A DNA stretch of 64,000 bases, taken from Kiloniellaceae bacterium (GTDB lineage Bacteria > Pseudomonadota > Alphaproteobacteria > Kiloniellales > J153). Shown in pieces: positions 36,953 through 46,786 of this stretch. The position numbers and the translations under genes were made by a program. Location of the stretch: positions 1 to 64,000 of the forward strand of contig JAJFGJ010000006.1 in the NCBI GenBank assembly GCA_021776175.1, in the 5' to 3' direction. Every line of letters starts with the position of its first letter. Within the stretch, counting starts at the first letter, position 1. The notes under the pieces are model-generated. The model saw only the letters and a list, made by a program, of their open reading frames with translations. It made no database searches and had not been told where the DNA came from.

Positions 36953-37681
36953 ATGGGAGGGTTCGATGATCTTGGGTGCGCCACCGCGTGCCGCGACCGG
37001 CAGGGAACCAGCGAATCCTGGCGACTGTCCGTCGTGACCGGGCGGTGCTGCCTGCTGCTCGTTATATTCTATTTAGGTCTGATCGTGGGCGGCTGGTTTA
37101 CGGGGCAATGGTTTACCGGCCTTGCGGCGTTCGACGTCAACTCCTCCAATGAACTTGAAGTCAATGCCATGGTGATGATGGCGGTCGGTGTCTACGCCGC
37201 CGCCTCGGCGATCCCATTCGTACCCGGCGCCGAAATCGGATTTGCCCTGGTACTGGCGCTGGGCATACGAATCGTCTTCCTGGTCTATATCGCCATGGTC
37301 GGGGCGCTGTTGCTCGCGTTTTTCGTCGGCCGCTTCGTGCCGGCCCGCGTCACAGCCTCCGCTTTCGACTTCCTCGGGCTGCATAAGGCGCGCGACCTGG
37401 TGTTGAAAATGGCGCCTCTGACAGCCCAGGACCGGCTCGCCTTGTTAACCGATCGGGCGCCGGCCCGCATTATTCCTTTTCTGCTGCGGCACCGTTACAT
37501 CGCGCTTGCCGTGCTCATCAACCTGCCGGGAAACACACTGGTCGGCGGCGGTGGCGGAATCGCGCTCGCCGCCGGAATGAGCGGCGTGTATTCGACCGCC
37601 GCCTATATGGTGACCATCGTGCTGGCGGTGGCGCCCCTGCCCATCCTGATCCTGTTTACCGGCTATCATCCCGGCGGGTGA
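36953..37681 (+). CDS. Integral membrane protein, possibly DedA/VTT-like
   Basis: 242 residues with a short hydrophilic start and about five or six membrane segments, including CCLLLVIFYLGLIVGGWF, FVPGAEIGFALVLALGI and AAYMVTIVLAVAPLPILIL. The pair FVPGAEIGFALVLALG and NLPGNTLVGGGGGIALAAG resembles the two re-entrant glycine-rich loops of VTT/DedA proteins, but I would not assign the family with confidence. The function is unknown. It follows the choline dehydrogenase on the same strand by 74 bases. Confidence 0.72.
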   Translation: MGGFDDLGCATACRDRQGTSESWRLSVVTGRCCLLLVIFYLGLIVGGWFTGQWFTGLAAFDVNSSNELEVNAMVMMAVGVYAAASAIPFVPGAEIGFALVLALGIRIVFLVYIAMVGALLLAFFVGRFVPARVTASAFDFLGLHKARDLVLKMAPLTAQDRLALLTDRAPARIIPFLLRHRYIALAVLINLPGNTLVGGGGGIALAAGMSGVYSTAAYMVTIVLAVAPLPILILFTGYHPGG

Positions 37682-37693
37682 GCGCGCAGGCCC

Positions 37694-38143
37694 TTACGCC
37701 TTCTTCTCCCACTTGCCGCTTTCGTCCTGCTGCCAATAGGTGACTTCGTGGCCGGCGTCCTTGAGGACCTGCCATTGATCGCGCGAGGCCGAGACCGTGT
37801 CGGGGTTCTTGCCGTCGAACAGTACCGCGCAAAGTTCGTATTCCCCGACCCGGTCCGAGGCGGCCCCATCGGTCAGGAACAGAATCTGGGCATCGTTCGG
37901 GCGCTCGTCCTTATCGCTTAACCAGATCGGCTGGTCCTCGGCGCGGCCGTCCTTGGCCGAACCGTGCGGCAGGAACCCCCGGTCGATGTAGGTCCACAGA
38001 TAAGACGCCAGGGCCTCGGCCCGCTCGGGCGAGCCGGTCAGGACAACCGCGCGCTGGTCCCGCTCCAACGTCTTCTCCAGCATCTTGGGCAGCGCCGATT
38101 CCAGGGTGCTGCGGGTCAGATGATAGAAACGGACCTCGGTCAT
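37694..38143 (-). CDS. holC: DNA polymerase III chi subunit
   Basis: 149 residues of the HolC family, starting MTEVRFYHLTRSTLESALPKM. It has LERDQRAVVLTGSPERAEAL and LWTYIDRGFLPHG, which match chi. It links the clamp loader to single-strand-binding protein. It begins immediately after the pepA stop with no gap, the usual pepA-holC order in Proteobacteria. It converges with the membrane-protein gene, 12 bases between stops. Confidence 0.92.
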   Translation of the reverse strand: MTEVRFYHLTRSTLESALPKMLEKTLERDQRAVVLTGSPERAEALASYLWTYIDRGFLPHGSAKDGRAEDQPIWLSDKDERPNDAQILFLTDGAASDRVGEYELCAVLFDGKNPDTVSASRDQWQVLKDAGHEVTYWQQDESGKWEKKA

Positions 38144-39664
38144 CTACTTTTCGTGATGATCCGCGACCCAGCGGTCGAGCAGCCGGACGCCGAATCCTGT
38201 GCCACCCTTGGGTACGGTCGGGGTGTCCTTGCTGGACCAGGTCGTCCCGGCGATGTCGAGATGGGCCCAGGGCGTGCCCTTTTTCACGAAACGCTGCAGA
38301 AATTGCGCCGCCGTGATCGATCCTCCGGCGCGGTTGCCGACGTTTTTCATATCGGCGGCCTGGCTATTGATCGCCTTATCATAGGATTCGCCGGGCGCGG
38401 CCAGGGGCATACGCCAGACCGGTTCGCCCACGGACTTCCCGGCGGCGGTCAACTGGTCCGACAATTTGTCGTTGTTGCTGAACAGGCCGGCATAATCGTG
38501 GCCGAGGGCGACGATGATCGCCCCGGTCAGGGTCGCCAGATCGACGATAGCGCTGGGCTTGAACTTCTCCTGCACGTACCACAGGGCATCGGCAAGCACC
38601 AGGCGGCCTTCGGCGTCGGTATTGATCACCTCGATGGTCTGGCCGGACATGGAGGTCACGATGTCGCCAGGGCGCTGCGCGCTCGAGGACGGCATGTTTT
38701 CCGCCAAGGCACAGATCCCGACGGCGTTGACCTTGGCCTTGCGCCCGGCCAGCGCGCGCATCAGTCCGGTCACGACGCCGGCCCCGCCCATATCCCACTT
38801 CATGTCTTCCATGCCGCCGGCCGGCTTGATCGAAATACCGCCGGTGTCGAAAGTGACACCCTTGCCGACAAAGGCGATTGGCCCCGCCTTCTTGCCCCTG
38901 GCGGCGCCCGCGCCCTTCCATTGCATGACCAAAAGCTGCGATTCCCGCGCCGAACCTTGCCCGACGCCAAGTAGCGCGCCCATGCCCAGCCTGCGCATCT
39001 CGCGCTCGCCAAGAACTTGCACGGTCACGCCAAGCTTTACCAGTTTCTTAGCTTCCGCGACTAAACTCTTGGGGAAAATAACATTAGCTGGTTCCGACAC
39101 TAGGTCGCGCGTGAATGCCACGCCTTCGGCGACCTTCTCATGCGCCGCGAAGGCGCGCTTAGCCGCGGCTGGGTTCGCGACCATGACGGTGACGCTCTTA
39201 AGGCCGGGCTTGTCCGCCGGCTTCTCCTTGGTTTTGTACTTGTCGAAGCGGTAGGCGCGCAGGCGGGCACCCAGGGCATAGCGCACGGCCCGTTCCGCCG
39301 ACTCGTGCGCGGCGCCCTCCAAGGCATCGACCATAAGGGTGACGCCGGGCTCGCCCGTGGCGCCCATGCGGGCGGCGACGGACCCGCCAAGGTTCTCGAG
39401 GTCCAAATCCTTCAAGTCTTTCGTTTTTCCCAAGCCGACCAAGAGAACACGGCTGTTGCGCAGACCGCCGGGGGCCACGAGATCCAGAATTTGACCCTTC
39501 TTGCCCGTGAAACGGCCCTGCTTGACCGCGCGGCTCAAGGTACCGCCGGCCGCCTTGTCCAGGGTTTCCGCGCTTGGCGAGAGCTTACGGCCATCCAGTA
39601 CTCCGACGGCAACGGCGCCGGTTCTAGGCATTTTTGGTGCGGCAAAGGTGATTTTGACTTGCAT
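38144..39664 (-). CDS. pepA: Leucyl aminopeptidase (M17)
   Basis: 506-residue cytosolic zinc or manganese aminopeptidase. The M17 signature NTDAEGRLVLADAL and the metal-binding GKGVTFDTGGISIKP are intact. The N-terminal domain (about residues 1-165) and catalytic C-terminal domain are both of normal size. It removes N-terminal residues, preferring leucine, and in relatives also binds DNA. The ATG at 39664 gives MQVKITFAAPK; an extension to 39907 overlaps the divergent lptF promoter region and is rejected. It is divergent from lptF with 210 bases between, which is a common arrangement. Confidence 0.95.
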   Translation of the reverse strand: MQVKITFAAPKMPRTGAVAVGVLDGRKLSPSAETLDKAAGGTLSRAVKQGRFTGKKGQILDLVAPGGLRNSRVLLVGLGKTKDLKDLDLENLGGSVAARMGATGEPGVTLMVDALEGAAHESAERAVRYALGARLRAYRFDKYKTKEKPADKPGLKSVTVMVANPAAAKRAFAAHEKVAEGVAFTRDLVSEPANVIFPKSLVAEAKKLVKLGVTVQVLGEREMRRLGMGALLGVGQGSARESQLLVMQWKGAGAARGKKAGPIAFVGKGVTFDTGGISIKPAGGMEDMKWDMGGAGVVTGLMRALAGRKAKVNAVGICALAENMPSSSAQRPGDIVTSMSGQTIEVINTDAEGRLVLADALWYVQEKFKPSAIVDLATLTGAIIVALGHDYAGLFSNNDKLSDQLTAAGKSVGEPVWRMPLAAPGESYDKAINSQAADMKNVGNRAGGSITAAQFLQRFVKKGTPWAHLDIAGTTWSSKDTPTVPKGGTGFGVRLLDRWVADHHEK

Positions 39665-39874
39665 GAACGACCCCTTGGCAATGCGGGAGAGAGCGATTGG
39701 GATAACCCGGCGTGGCGTCCGCCCCCACTGGTAGAGCAACGCGAGGCGATCCAGACATTGCGATATCCGGCGCGCCGGGGATGTGTCAATGTTTTGTCGC
39801 GCGCGGCCAGCGCCCCCCAGAACCTGACGAAGCCACTTTTCCTTTATGCCGCACCCGTTTATCGTGTGCGCCAG

Positions 39875-40999
39875 ATGCGGGCAATCAACAGATACATCTT
39901 CACGCAAGCCTTCGTGGCGACAATTGCGATCACACTTGGCCTGACGTTCGCCGTTTGGCTGACGCAGTCGCTGCGGCTGATCGACTTTATCGTCAACCGC
40001 GGCCTGCCCGCGAGCACGTTCTTTTCGTTTATCGTCCTTCTGGTGCCGTCGTTCGTCGGCATAGTCTTGCCGATCGCAACGTTCTGCTCGGTGCTGTTCG
40101 TCTATTACAAATTGACCATGGACAGCGAGATCATCGTGCTGCGCGCCGCCGGCCTATCGCAACTTCAATTGGCCCGCCCGGCGCTAAGCCTGGGCCTGCT
40201 GGCCACCCTGGCTGTTTACAGCATCACCCTATATTTCCTGCCCGCCTCCTACCGGGCCTTCAAGGATCTGCAATACCGCTTGCGAAGCGATTTCACGACG
40301 GTCCTTCTGCAAGAAGGCACCTTCAACTCGGTGACCGAGGGAATCACGGTTTATGTCCGGGAGCGGGCCCCGAATGGCGAACTTCTGGGAATTCTCGTCC
40401 ACGACAGCCGGGACCCCGGGAACCCGGTGACAATGATGGCCGAGCGCGGGGCGCTTGTGAGGAGCGGCGACAGCCCGCAAGTCATGATGGTCAATGGCAA
40501 CCGGCAGCAACGCGATAAGGACAACGGCCGCGTCTCGATCCTCTACTTCGACCGCTATACTGTGGAATTGGCCCAGCTTCAGGAGACCGCGCTCACGCGC
40601 TGGCGCGGACCCAAGGAGCGCTTCATCATGGAGTTGTTCGCCCGCAGCGATAACCCGAACGATATAGCATACAGAAACGAGCTTATCGCCGAGGGGCATC
40701 AACGCCTGGTCATGCCTCTTTACTGCCTGTCGTTTGTCTTGATCGGCCTGGCCGCGATCCTGGCCGGAGAATTCAACCGCCGCGGCCAGACGCGGCGTGT
40801 CCTGCTGGCGATCCTTCTAATCGCGATTCTGGAAGCGCAATCTCTCGCCCTGCGCGATCTCGCGACCGATGCGGCCATGGCGATTCCGGCCATGTACGCG
40901 GGTGCGATCCTCCCGATACTGGGTGGACTATACGTGCTCGTCAGGACGCCGCGCCGCACCACCCGGCACGCACCAGAACTACCGGCGGTGCCGACATGA
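39875..40999 (+). CDS. lptF: LPS export permease LptF
   Basis: 374 residues of the YjgP/YjgQ family. It starts MRAINRYIFTQAFVATIAITLG, has three N-terminal helices, a periplasmic jellyroll domain (about residues 125-270) and three C-terminal helices. With LptG and the ATPase LptB it lifts lipopolysaccharide from the inner membrane. It overlaps lptG by 4 bases. The ATG at 39875 is the family start. Confidence 0.94.
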   Translation: MRAINRYIFTQAFVATIAITLGLTFAVWLTQSLRLIDFIVNRGLPASTFFSFIVLLVPSFVGIVLPIATFCSVLFVYYKLTMDSEIIVLRAAGLSQLQLARPALSLGLLATLAVYSITLYFLPASYRAFKDLQYRLRSDFTTVLLQEGTFNSVTEGITVYVRERAPNGELLGILVHDSRDPGNPVTMMAERGALVRSGDSPQVMMVNGNRQQRDKDNGRVSILYFDRYTVELAQLQETALTRWRGPKERFIMELFARSDNPNDIAYRNELIAEGHQRLVMPLYCLSFVLIGLAAILAGEFNRRGQTRRVLLAILLIAILEAQSLALRDLATDAAMAIPAMYAGAILPILGGLYVLVRTPRRTTRHAPELPAVPT

Positions 41000-42123
41000 G
41001 CCGCGCTCTCAGCGTTCCAGGGATGCGCCGGCTACGCCTGTCGAGCACATTATCGGCCTATTTGGCGCGGCAATACGCATTCTGGTATTTCAGTTTTCTG
41101 TTCGGCCTGACCGGAATCATATTCCTGGTCACCATCGTCGATCTTTTGGATCGCTTGGCGAACAAGAATGCCTCGCTCGGCCTGGTGTTTCGGATGGCGG
41201 CGCTAAAACTCCCGTTCCTGGCGATCGAAGTCATGCCCTTCACCGTGCTTCTGGCCGGCCTGACTTGCTTCTGGCGGCTAACTAGGGCCCATGAACTGGT
41301 CGTGACCCGCGCGGCCGGTGTATCCATATGGCAACTACTGGCGCCGGTGTTAGGTGTCGCGGTTCTTGTCGGCGCCATCACGGTGAGCCTGTTCAATCCC
41401 CTGGCTTCAGTTCTCCTGGGACGCTTCGAGCAGCTTGAGGCGCGCTACGTGCGCAACCAGGCAAGCACCCTGGCGGTCTCGCAGAGCGGCCTATGGCTGC
41501 GTCAGGCCAACGAAGATGGGCAGTCCGTGATCCACGCGGCACGCGTGACCAACGATCCCTTGGTGCTCTTTGGAGTCACGGTATTTCACTTTTCCCAGCA
41601 GGACCGGTTTCGCGAGCGCATTGACGCCGAGCGGGCCGAGTTGATCGATAAGAAGTGGCTTTTGCACGATGGCCTGCGATCGGCCCCGGGTGGAACCCCG
41701 GATGAATTCAAACAACTCGAACTCGCCACCGAACTGACACACGAGAAAATACTGAATAGCTTCGCTCCACCGGAGACCATTTCGTTCTGGAGCCTGCCCG
41801 GCTTTATCGAACTCCTGGAAAACGCCGGTTTTTCAGCGGTCCGGCATAAGTTGCAGCTGCACCGCCTGCTTGCCATACCGATACTTTTCGCGGCCATGAT
41901 CATGCTCGCGGCCACTTTTTCTCTACGCACTCAACGCCGCGGCAATGTCGGTTTTGTAATCCTGGGCGGTGTCATGACCGGCTTTCTGGTCTATTTCCTA
42001 TCGAACTTCGTTTTCGCCCTCGGCCTTTCAGCCAAAGTTCCAGTGGTCCTCGCGGCTTGGACACCAGCAGGAGTTAGCCTCATGCTCGGCGTCGCGTTGC
42101 TGCTTCACCTGGAAGACGGATAG
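40996..42123 (+). CDS. lptG: LPS export permease LptG
   Basis: 375 residues, the partner of LptF, with the same layout: helices at about residues 18-115, a periplasmic domain (about 130-285) and C-terminal helices. The segments RAAGVSIWQLLAPVL and TLPG-like FWSLPGFIELLE are typical. LptF and LptG form the transmembrane heterodimer of the LptB2FG exporter. Its ATG overlaps the lptF stop. Confidence 0.94.
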   Translation: MSRALSVPGMRRLRLSSTLSAYLARQYAFWYFSFLFGLTGIIFLVTIVDLLDRLANKNASLGLVFRMAALKLPFLAIEVMPFTVLLAGLTCFWRLTRAHELVVTRAAGVSIWQLLAPVLGVAVLVGAITVSLFNPLASVLLGRFEQLEARYVRNQASTLAVSQSGLWLRQANEDGQSVIHAARVTNDPLVLFGVTVFHFSQQDRFRERIDAERAELIDKKWLLHDGLRSAPGGTPDEFKQLELATELTHEKILNSFAPPETISFWSLPGFIELLENAGFSAVRHKLQLHRLLAIPILFAAMIMLAATFSLRTQRRGNVGFVILGGVMTGFLVYFLSNFVFALGLSAKVPVVLAAWTPAGVSLMLGVALLLHLEDG

Positions 42124-42153
42124 CGCTTGATCATGCCGGGGGGCGGAAAGTTA

Positions 42154-44349
42154 ATGTTACGCAGTCTCGCAAGCGCATTCATGCTCTTGTGCGTCTTGGC
42201 GCCGGCGCCGGGGCTGGCCGCGCCAAGTGCGGCGAAATCGCCCGTGAGCGATGAACCGGCCCTGATTAGTGCCGATGAAATTACTTACGACGACAACCTC
42301 GGTGTGGTGACCGCCACAGGCAACGTCGAGGTATCGCAGGGCGGCCGAGTCCTATTGGCCGATACGGTGTCGTACAATCAGCGCAGCGAAGTCGTCGCGG
42401 CATCCGGCAACGTGACATTGATGGAACCCAACGGCGATACCATATTCGCCGACTTCGTCGAGCTGACCGACGACATGCGCGAAGGTTACATCCGCGACAT
42501 TCGTGTTTTGATGTCGGATCGCAGCCGCCTCGCGGCAGCCAGCGCATTGCGTGGGGGCGGCCGCAAGACCGTATTCCATAAAGGCGTGTTCAGCCCGTGC
42601 GAGCTGTGCCGGGACGATCCAACTCGGGCCCCGCTTTGGCAACTGAAGGCCATGGAAATAGAGCACGATCAAGAGGAACGGGTCATCCGTTACCGCGACG
42701 CCTGGATGGAGATATTCGGCATGCCGGTCATGTACGTGCCCTATTTCGAGCATCCCGACCCGACAGTCGAGCGCAAGTCCGGTTTCCTGGCGCCGCAGAT
42801 CGGCACCACGGAATTCCTCGGTACCACCTTTCAGCAACCCTACTACTGGGTCCTTGGATCGAACCGCGACGTTACCGTCGCCCCTCTCGTCACTTCTAAG
42901 CAGGGGGCGGTCCTTACCGGCCGCTACCGCCATTTGCTGCCACGCGCGCGCTTCGACCTGCGCGGCAGCGCCACCGTCGCGGACCGCGTGAATAACGACG
43001 GCACCACCAATACAGACAAATTCCGGGGCCATATCGACAGCACCGCGCGTTTTGACATTAACGATACTTGGCGGGCCGGCGCGGATATCCAGCGCGCCAC
43101 CGATGACACTTACCTGCGACTCTATAACTTCTCCAGCGACCGCACCCTGACCTCTCGCGCCTTCGCCGAAGGTTTTAATGGCCGCAACTATTTGAGCGTT
43201 GACAGCTACGCCTTTCAGGGACTGCGCTCGACCGACCGCCAAGCTGAAACGCCTATCGTCCTGCCCTTTGTGGGGTACAATTTCGCCAGCGAACCGGGCG
43301 CCGGCGGCGGCCGCTATAAATTCGACGGCGACCTCCTGGTGCTGACCCGCGAAGATGGCCGGGACAGCCGGCGCATATCCACCATCACTTCCTGGGAACT
43401 GCCCTATACCAGCGGCATCGGCGATATTTATACATTGACGGGGCGGGTCCAGGCGGACGCGTACTGGACCAGCGGCGTCGATCCGAACAGCGATGACGTC
43501 AATCCCAGCGGCTCCACATCAAGCTTTTTGACCGGCCGTGTGTTCCCGCAGTTGGCGGCGAACTGGCGCTATCCCTGGGTTCGCAGTTCCGGAAGTGTTC
43601 ACCAGGTTATCCAGCCCATGGCCCAAGTCGTCTTGGCGCCGGGAGGGGCGAATCCGGACGAGATCCCGAACGAGGACAGCCTCGATTTCGAATTCGACGA
43701 TACGAATCTGTTCAGTCTGAACCGCTTTACGGGCCGCGACCGGGTCGACCCGGGATCGCGTGTGGATTACGGATTGAAATGGACCGCGAACGGTGAAGAA
43801 GGCGGGTTTATTAGCGCTTTCCTGGGGCAAAGCTATCGCTTGGATGAGCCGGATATATTCCCCGAGGATTCAGGAATTTCAGACCAGCTGTCCGATATCG
43901 TGGGGCGAGTTCAAATCACCCCGATGAACCAACTCAGCTTTACTTATAGGACCCGCTTGGATAAAGACGACTTCACGGCGCGGCGTAGCGAAGTCGATCT
44001 TCAGGTCGGCCCACCGGCCCTGAATCTTAACCTGGACTACGTTTTTGTCGCTTCCCAGAGCGGCGAGAGCGAGTTCGAAAACCGCGAGGAAATCAACTGG
44101 ACCCTGCGGTCCCAGGTCTCGAGATACTGGTCTGTTTTCGGCGGCCAAAGGATCGATTTAGAGGCCGACGAAGCCAGGCAGGCGCGGATCGGCGCCACCT
44201 ATCACGACGAGTGCTTTTTGGTCTCGGTCGTCGCTGAGCGGAACTTCTTCTCCGACCGCGAGATCGAGCCCGAGAACGCCATTTTCCTCAGCATCGTTTT
44301 CAAACACCTTGGCGGCATATCCGGGGCCGGGCTCAACACCGTACAATAG
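42154..44349 (+). CDS. lptD: Outer-membrane LPS assembly protein LptD
   Basis: 731 residues: a signal peptide (MLRSLASAFMLLCVLAPAPGLA), an OstA/LptA-like periplasmic domain (about residues 35-140, with ISADEITYDDNLGVVTATGNVEV) and a large C-terminal beta-barrel. It inserts LPS into the outer leaflet together with LptE. Two cysteines form CELC (codons at 42598 and 42607) in the N-domain, and one lies near the barrel end (codon at 44212), so an interdomain disulfide like that of E. coli LptD is possible. The ATG at 42154 is preceded by GGAAAG; the ATG at 42133 is the alternative. It follows lptG and precedes surA. Confidence 0.94.
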   Translation: MLRSLASAFMLLCVLAPAPGLAAPSAAKSPVSDEPALISADEITYDDNLGVVTATGNVEVSQGGRVLLADTVSYNQRSEVVAASGNVTLMEPNGDTIFADFVELTDDMREGYIRDIRVLMSDRSRLAAASALRGGGRKTVFHKGVFSPCELCRDDPTRAPLWQLKAMEIEHDQEERVIRYRDAWMEIFGMPVMYVPYFEHPDPTVERKSGFLAPQIGTTEFLGTTFQQPYYWVLGSNRDVTVAPLVTSKQGAVLTGRYRHLLPRARFDLRGSATVADRVNNDGTTNTDKFRGHIDSTARFDINDTWRAGADIQRATDDTYLRLYNFSSDRTLTSRAFAEGFNGRNYLSVDSYAFQGLRSTDRQAETPIVLPFVGYNFASEPGAGGGRYKFDGDLLVLTREDGRDSRRISTITSWELPYTSGIGDIYTLTGRVQADAYWTSGVDPNSDDVNPSGSTSSFLTGRVFPQLAANWRYPWVRSSGSVHQVIQPMAQVVLAPGGANPDEIPNEDSLDFEFDDTNLFSLNRFTGRDRVDPGSRVDYGLKWTANGEEGGFISAFLGQSYRLDEPDIFPEDSGISDQLSDIVGRVQITPMNQLSFTYRTRLDKDDFTARRSEVDLQVGPPALNLNLDYVFVASQSGESEFENREEINWTLRSQVSRYWSVFGGQRIDLEADEARQARIGATYHDECFLVSVVAERNFFSDREIEPENAIFLSIVFKHLGGISGAGLNTVQ

Positions 44350-44460
44350 GCCTCTCGGGGCCGGTTTCCCGCCGTCGCGCGTTGTGCCCAGGCGCCGCGG
44401 GCATTATATTTGCCTGGCCGGAAGCGCCGGCGAAAACTAGTGGAGGGGTGCGCCGTCACC

Positions 44461-45708
44461 ATGCCGCAAGCAGTCAAGAATGCCATAGTTTCCGCGGTTT
44501 TCTTCTTAACCGTGAGTTTCGAGGCTCCGGCGCAGGAAATCTCACGCGCGGCCGCCGTGGTCAACGACGATATCGTTTCCATGCTCGATGTGAAGCAACG
44601 CCTCCAGCTGTTGATCGTATCGACGGGCCAGAAAGACTCGCCGGAGTTGCGCCAGCGTATGTTGTCGCAAGTCGTTCGTAGCCTTATTGACGAGCGGCTT
44701 CAGGCACAGGAAGCCAAACGGCTATCCATTAAGGTGTCGGAAGCGCAAATCGAGAAGGCATTCAACGATATTTCCAGACAAAACAAGATGCCCAAGGAAG
44801 CGTTCCTGAAGCTCCTGCAATCTAACGGCATACTGGCTGATTCCTTCACCGACCAAGTTCGGGCGCAGTTAACCTGGCAATCCCTGATCGCACGCCGAAT
44901 TCGCCCCACCGCCCAGGTTTCCGAAGACGAGGTCGAGGGCGCGATACGGCGCGTGCGGGCCAACAGCGGCACGACGCTACGTAATATTTCCGAGATTTTT
45001 CTCTCGGTTGACAATCCGGGCCGGGATAAGGAAATCTTGGGTAACGCGGAGCGGATTTTCGAGCAGCTTCGCGCGAAAGCGAAATTCGGCGCCTTGGCGC
45101 GCCAGTTCTCCGAGTCCGCGACGGCGCCGCGCAATGGAGAGGTCGGCTGGGTGCAAAAGGGGCAATTGCCGGCTGAGATTGATCTAGCCCTGGAAGCCAT
45201 GGAACCGGGGCAAGTCTCCAGACCCATTCGGACCTTGGCCGGGTTTCATATCGTCTGGCTGCGCGATGAACGCCAAAGCGCGGCGGGCGAAGTCACGCTG
45301 GAGCTGAAGCAGCTCCTCTTCGCCCTTCCCGCGGAAGCGAGCGCCGCTCAACGCAAGGATGCGCTCGCCCGGGCCCAGAATGCGCGCACCCAGGTGACTA
45401 GCTGTCAGGACATCGATGCCCTGGCGCAAACTGTCGGCTCGCCGGGATCGGGCAGCCTAGGAAAAATGAAATTGACCGACTTGCCGCGCGAGATTCAAGA
45501 GGCGGTTAGCGGCCTCTCGAACGGCCAGGCAAGCGAGCCCATGGCCCTGCCCGCGGGCATCAGCGTCCTGGTCGTGTGCGACCGCGAGGACAGCGGTATC
45601 GATCGAAAACGTATCCGCCAAAGGCTCTCGGAAGAGCGGCTGAGCGTCGAAGCCCGAAAATTCATGCGCAACCTGCGGCTCGATGCCAACGTGGACATCC
45701 GGATATGA
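44461..45708 (+). CDS. surA: Periplasmic peptidyl-prolyl isomerase SurA
   Basis: 415 residues with a signal peptide (about 1-22, cleavage near APAQE), the SurA N-terminal chaperone domain (about residues 25-150) and a parvulin PPIase domain (about 165-270, with GEVGWVQKGQLP). The C-terminal helix region follows. It escorts outer-membrane proteins such as LptD through the periplasm. The ATG at 44461 is downstream of GGAGGGG. The order lptD-surA-pdxA-rsmA is the classic cluster. The second parvulin domain is degenerate. Confidence 0.92.
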   Translation: MPQAVKNAIVSAVFFLTVSFEAPAQEISRAAAVVNDDIVSMLDVKQRLQLLIVSTGQKDSPELRQRMLSQVVRSLIDERLQAQEAKRLSIKVSEAQIEKAFNDISRQNKMPKEAFLKLLQSNGILADSFTDQVRAQLTWQSLIARRIRPTAQVSEDEVEGAIRRVRANSGTTLRNISEIFLSVDNPGRDKEILGNAERIFEQLRAKAKFGALARQFSESATAPRNGEVGWVQKGQLPAEIDLALEAMEPGQVSRPIRTLAGFHIVWLRDERQSAAGEVTLELKQLLFALPAEASAAQRKDALARAQNARTQVTSCQDIDALAQTVGSPGSGSLGKMKLTDLPREIQEAVSGLSNGQASEPMALPAGISVLVVCDREDSGIDRKRIRQRLSEERLSVEARKFMRNLRLDANVDIRI

Positions 45709-45711
45709 CCC

Positions 45712-46779
45712 ATGGCCGGCCGCGCCGGAAATAACCGGCCGGAGGCCGGCGGCGCCGCGAAAACACCTCTGGCCGTGACCATGGGGGAGCCGGCCGGCAT
45801 AGCGGCCGAGATCACGCTCATGGCCTGGCGCGCCGCTCACGCCTGTCTGAACGAAGGCGCGGACGGCGCTGGCCCCTTCTTCGCCATCGCCGACCCCGAG
45901 CATCTACGAACCATGGCGGACAAGCTTGGCCTGGCGGTTCCCGTTACCCCCATTACGGCGGCCAAGGATGCGGCGGCGGTTTTTGAGCAGGCGTTACCGG
46001 TCCTGCCCCTGAGATTATCCAAACCCGTTCGCAGCGGAGACCTCGACCCCGCCCACGCCCCAGCGGTCATAGACTCTATCGAGCAAGCCGTCGCCCTTGC
46101 CATGGCGGGCGAGGCCGCCGCCGTGGTCACCAACCCGGTTCACAAGAAAGTTCTTTATGGCGCCGGTTTCCGGTACCCGGGTCACACCGAATTTCTGGCC
46201 GCGCTGGCGGGCGGCGGCGCCGCGCCGGTCATGATGCTGGCCTGTCCTGGTTTGCGCGTCGTGCCGGTCACCGTGCATTTGCCCCTCGCCAAGGCCCTCG
46301 CCGTGCTGTCCAAGGACGCGATCGTCCATGCCGGGCGGATCGCGGCGGCCGCGCTGCAACGAGATTTCAGCATCGCCAAGCCGCGTCTCGTGGCCGCCGG
46401 CCTGAACCCGCACGCGGGCGAGCACGGCGCCCTGGGCGGCGAGGAAACGCAAATCATCGCCCCCGCCGTCGCCGACCTGCGCGCGCAAGGCATCCAGATC
46501 GACGGCCCCCAACCGGCGGACACCTTGTTTCACGCCGAAGCGCGCCAGCGTTACGACGCGGCCTTGTGCATGTACCATGACCAGGCCCTGATCCCGCTTA
46601 AGACCATAGATTTCGAGAACGGCGTGAACATCACCCTGGGCCTGCCCTTCGTGCGCACCTCTCCCGATCACGGCACGGCCTTGGGCATCGCCGGCCAGGG
46701 CACCGCCAGCCCGGCCAGTTTGATCGCGGCCATGACCGCCGCGCGGCGCATGTCGGATGCGCGCGCACGAGCGTCGTGA
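45712..46779 (+). CDS. pdxA: 4-hydroxythreonine-4-phosphate dehydrogenase
   Basis: 355 residues. It oxidises 4-phosphohydroxy-L-threonine in the deoxyxylulose-5-phosphate-dependent vitamin B6 pathway. Typical segments are [35 protein letters not shown] and [29 protein letters not shown] compressed as [11 protein letters not shown] and [13 protein letters not shown]; these contain the metal-binding histidines. It begins 3 bases after surA. The N-terminus is about 15 residues longer than many relatives. Confidence 0.94.
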   Translation: MAGRAGNNRPEAGGAAKTPLAVTMGEPAGIAAEITLMAWRAAHACLNEGADGAGPFFAIADPEHLRTMADKLGLAVPVTPITAAKDAAAVFEQALPVLPLRLSKPVRSGDLDPAHAPAVIDSIEQAVALAMAGEAAAVVTNPVHKKVLYGAGFRYPGHTEFLAALAGGGAAPVMMLACPGLRVVPVTVHLPLAKALAVLSKDAIVHAGRIAAAALQRDFSIAKPRLVAAGLNPHAGEHGALGGEETQIIAPAVADLRAQGIQIDGPQPADTLFHAEARQRYDAALCMYHDQALIPLKTIDFENGVNITLGLPFVRTSPDHGTALGIAGQGTASPASLIAAMTAARRMSDARARAS

Positions 46780-46786
46780 GGTGGCC

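Noticed and set aside
39140..39874. A long upstream extension of the lptF frame
   Set aside because: It crosses the divergent pepA gene, and the family start is the ATG at 39875.
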